39,117 nucleotides of DNA, from assembly GCF_024345855.1 (NCBI RefSeq), contig NZ_JAGQBX010000023.1, forward strand, positions 1-39,117, written 5' to 3'. Below, piece after piece: positions 36,943 to 39,117 of this stretch (position 1 is its first letter; each line of letters starts with the position of its first letter). Source of the stretch: Synechococcus sp. GreenBA-s. GTDB taxonomy: Bacteria; Cyanobacteriota; Cyanobacteriia; PCC-6307; Cyanobiaceae. A model generated the notes under the pieces. It had not been told where the DNA came from. It worked only from the letters and a program-made list of their open reading frames with translations, and did no database searches. The position numbers were made by a program, and so were the translations under genes.

Positions 36943-38275
36943 GGCGGCCCTGCTGCGGCTGGTCCGCTACCTGCTGCTGGGCAGCGCGGGCTCGGCCCTG
37001 ACGCTGGTGCTGCTGCAGGGACTGCTGGCCCAGCGGCTGGAGCGGGCCCAGATCACCCAGATGGGCGGCGAGGTGAGCTTCAACCTGCGCCTGGCGGAAT
37101 TGGCCCTGGAGCGTCTGCCCCCCTCGGCGGTGTCGCGGCTGAGCGGGCTGCCGCTGCGGGTGGGCGGCCGGCCCGCCAGTGGCGGCGATCCCCGTCTGGC
37201 CCTCCAGACCCGGCGGCTGCAGCAGGAGCTCTGCCACCAGCTGACCCATTGCCCCCAGCTGCTGCCGGCGGCGGGTGAGCCGCGGGGGGCCTGGGTGGAG
37301 CTGTTTTCGCCCCTGGAGCCGGTGTGGCTGTTCACCGCGATCCCCTCCCCCAGCCGCTGGCCGCCGGATCCGCTGCTGCTGGCGCTGGCGCTGGTGGCGG
37401 GGGGCACGGCGTCCACCCTGCTGTTCCTCTGGCTGGAGGTGCAGCGGCCCCTGCAGCAGCTGGAGCAGGCCCTGGGCCGCGTGGGGCTGCAGCGCAGGCC
37501 GGAGGTGCTGGCGGCCCGGGGCACCGGTGCGGTGCGCCGGCTCACGGCCCGCTTTAACGCGATGGTGCAGCGGCTGGAGGCCAATGGGCGGGAGCGGGCC
37601 ACGATGCTGGCCGGCATCGCCCACGACCTCAAGAGCCCCCTCACCCGGCTGCGGCTGCGGCTGGCGGTGCCCCAGCCCGAGCCCGCCGACCGCCAGCGCA
37701 GCGAGGCCGATCTCGATGCCCTGGAGCGGATCACCGGCCAGTTCCTGCTGTTCGCCGGTGGGGCTGACGGCGAGCGGCCCGTGGCGCTGCCCCTGGACCA
37801 GCTGCTGGCGGAGTCGAGCGCGGGGCTGGACCCGGCCACCCTCATCCTGGACCTGGAGCCCCTGGAGCGGGTGGTGCAGCCCACCGCCCTGGCGCGGGCG
37901 GTGGGCAACCTGATCGACAATGCCCTGAGCCACGGCCGGCCGCCGCTGCGGCTGGTGCTCCGCGACGAGCAGACGGCGGATCAACCCGATGGGCAGGGGT
38001 TCCGGATCGAGCTCTGGGATCGGGGCGCCGGCATCGCCCCGGAGCAGTGGCAGCAGGCCCTGGTGCCCTTCCAGCGCCTGGATGAGGCCCGCGGCGGCCT
38101 GGGCCACTGCGGCCTGGGCCTGGCGATTGCGGCGCGGGTGGCCGCGGGGCATGGTGGCGGCCTCAGCTGGCGGCGTGGCGCGTTGCCGGATGGGGAGCCG
38201 GGCTTTGCGGTGGTGTTGCACGGCCGCTCGATCGCCCCTGGCCCCCTCAGCCTTGGGGGTGGGTCCAGGGCCTGA
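36920..38275 (+). CDS. EnvZ-type sensor histidine kinase
   Basis: ATG 36920 gives 451 residues. A first membrane helix (about 15-37), an extracytoplasmic loop of about 110 residues (with three Cys: ..ELCHQLTHC..), a second helix (about 150-171), HAMP linker (QRPLQQLEQALGRVGLQ), dimerisation domain with phospho-His H235 in LAGIAHDLKSPLTRLRLRL, and ATPase domain with N-box VGNLIDNALSHG, G1 LWDRGAGIAPEQW and G2 GGLGHCGLGLAIAARV. It autophosphorylates and passes phosphate to the upstream regulator. The extracytoplasmic loop is not a named domain. The reading frame is open upstream over the regulator gene, but MASPAAARAALLRLVRYLLL is the logical start because it precedes the first helix. Confidence 0.93.
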   Translation: MASPAAARAALLRLVRYLLLGSAGSALTLVLLQGLLAQRLERAQITQMGGEVSFNLRLAELALERLPPSAVSRLSGLPLRVGGRPASGGDPRLALQTRRLQQELCHQLTHCPQLLPAAGEPRGAWVELFSPLEPVWLFTAIPSPSRWPPDPLLLALALVAGGTASTLLFLWLEVQRPLQQLEQALGRVGLQRRPEVLAARGTGAVRRLTARFNAMVQRLEANGRERATMLAGIAHDLKSPLTRLRLRLAVPQPEPADRQRSEADLDALERITGQFLLFAGGADGERPVALPLDQLLAESSAGLDPATLILDLEPLERVVQPTALARAVGNLIDNALSHGRPPLRLVLRDEQTADQPDGQGFRIELWDRGAGIAPEQWQQALVPFQRLDEARGGLGHCGLGLAIAARVAAGHGGGLSWRRGALPDGEPGFAVVLHGRSIAPGPLSLGGGSRA

Positions 38276-38418
38276 GCCGTGGGGAGGGAGCCGAGGGCTC
38301 CGCCGGGTTGCGGTGAAGGGGTGCGGTTCGGTCGGATCTGGTCACAGGTTCGGGCGCCGGCGGACACACCTGCACCGCCACTCCCGCAGAGGCTGGAGGG
38401 GTCGCGATCCGAGTCCCC

Positions 38419-39087
38419 ATGACCCGTCCATCCCCGGTTCCCGCCGGTCCGTCGCTCCGCCCGCGCCGCGCTGCGGCCCTCGCCCTGCTGCTGGCGGTCA
38501 CGGGGGCCAGCGGAGCCGCCCTGGCCCAGCCCTACCCGCCCTATGGCGCCCCTGTGCCCAGTCAGCCCTACCGCGACAGCTGGCTTGCCCAGCAGGCCAC
38601 GCCCCCCGTGCCCGCCGATCGCCGCGGCTGGGCCGATGGCCAACGGCCGGATGGGCGCTGGGCCGCACTCAAGCAGCAGGAGGCCGAGGCCATCGCCCGC
38701 TTCAGCCCGAGCCAGCGGCGGGAGTTCTTCAATGCCCGCCGCAGCCTGGAGCGCCGCCAGGCCGACCAGCAGATCAGCCTGCTGAACGGCACCGAGCGCT
38801 GCCTGGAGCAGGCGCGCGGCGCTCAGGCGGTGCAGACCTGCCTGCAACAGGAGCGCCAGCAGCGCATGCAGCAGCGCCGTCAGGAGCGCACCGACATCTC
38901 CCAGCTGCGCCAGCGTTTCGGGCTGCCAGATCTGCCGGACCACCGCGCTAAGGGGGGTGGTCGTGCTGACCAGGGCCGCTGGGGCCCCAGACCGGTGCCG
39001 GTTCCCTACACCGGTGCCCCCCAGTCGTGGCAGCCGCGCCCCCAGCCCTACCAGGCCCAGCTGTACCACCCCCTGGCCTGGTACTGA
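38419..39087 (+). CDS. secreted Gln/Arg-rich hypothetical protein
   Basis: The 222-residue protein begins MTRPSPVPAGPSLRPRRAAA with a signal peptide (hydrophobic core ALALLLAVTGASGAALA, likely cleavage near residue 36). The mature part has a Pro/Tyr-rich start, a highly charged helical middle (FSPSQRREFFNARRSLERRQ, RQQRMQQRRQERTDISQLRQ, about residues 92-165) with two Cys (NGTERCLEQ, VQTCLQQ) that could be bonded, and a Pro/Gln/Tyr-rich C-terminus. I do not recognise a family. It is 143 bases downstream of the histidine kinase in the same direction; that spacer has no clear terminator and no other gene that I can see. Confidence 0.72.
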   Translation: MTRPSPVPAGPSLRPRRAAALALLLAVTGASGAALAQPYPPYGAPVPSQPYRDSWLAQQATPPVPADRRGWADGQRPDGRWAALKQQEAEAIARFSPSQRREFFNARRSLERRQADQQISLLNGTERCLEQARGAQAVQTCLQQERQQRMQQRRQERTDISQLRQRFGLPDLPDHRAKGGGRADQGRWGPRPVPVPYTGAPQSWQPRPQPYQAQLYHPLAWY

Positions 39088-39117
39088 GCCCAGACTGACG
39101 ATTCACCCTCCCTCCCC

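Overview
The window reads as chromosomal DNA of a high-GC unicellular picocyanobacterium of the Cyanobium / Synechococcus type. The evidence is gene content and order: a clpB2-like gene, then secE-nusG-rplK-rplA-rplJ-rplL, then rnhA-pyrD-pilMNOQ, together with a DUF3747 secreted protein, an ABC1-type kinase, an EF-hand protein and a CobD/MurG pair. Start codons are often GTG or TTG and Shine-Dalgarno sequences are often weak, as is usual in this group. The assignment is inferred; no 16S or other marker is present.

Layout. 1-2.4 kb is gene-poor and carries the tip of an IS3-family transposase, small hypothetical genes and one 268-residue hypothetical protein. 2.5-5.2 kb holds two small hypothetical genes and an ABC1/UbiB-family kinase. 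5.1-8.2 kb, on the minus strand, runs enolase, a membrane GGDEF diguanylate cyclase with an intact I-site, and a 54-residue membrane protein coupled to it by an ATGA overlap. 8.3-11.7 kb holds gloA and clpB2. 11.8-15.6 kb is the secE-nusG-L11-L1 and L10-L7/L12 cluster, with a terminator after L1, an L10-leader-like RNA before L10 and a terminator after L7/L12. A minus-strand terminated hairpin RNA and a DUF3747 protein follow, then rnhA-pyrD.

18.7-23.9 kb is the type IV pilus alignment and secretin operon pilM-N-O-Q. As given, pilQ is split by a frameshift in a six-T run near its 3' end. Base composition drops abruptly inside pilQ (about 21.9 kb) and stays low through an almost gene-free stretch to about 25.4 kb. 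Within that stretch a 54-residue secreted cysteine-rich peptide can be read on the minus strand.

25.4-31.4 kb is all minus strand: MoxR ATPase, DUF58 protein and membrane transglutaminase in an overlapping operon, then an RTX-like calcium-binding protein and a pentapeptide/TPR secreted protein. 31.5-39.1 kb holds cobD-like aminotransferase, murG, a secreted hypothetical protein, a beta-hydroxyacid dehydrogenase, a secreted EF-hand protein divergent from an OmpR/EnvZ-type two-component pair, and a final secreted Gln/Arg-rich protein.

The points most worth a second look are the pilQ frameshift and compositional mosaic, the secreted Cys-rich peptide in the low-GC island, the putative small RNA whose 5' end is complementary to the conserved Yfr1 motif, and the small membrane proteins of 54 and 27 residues.
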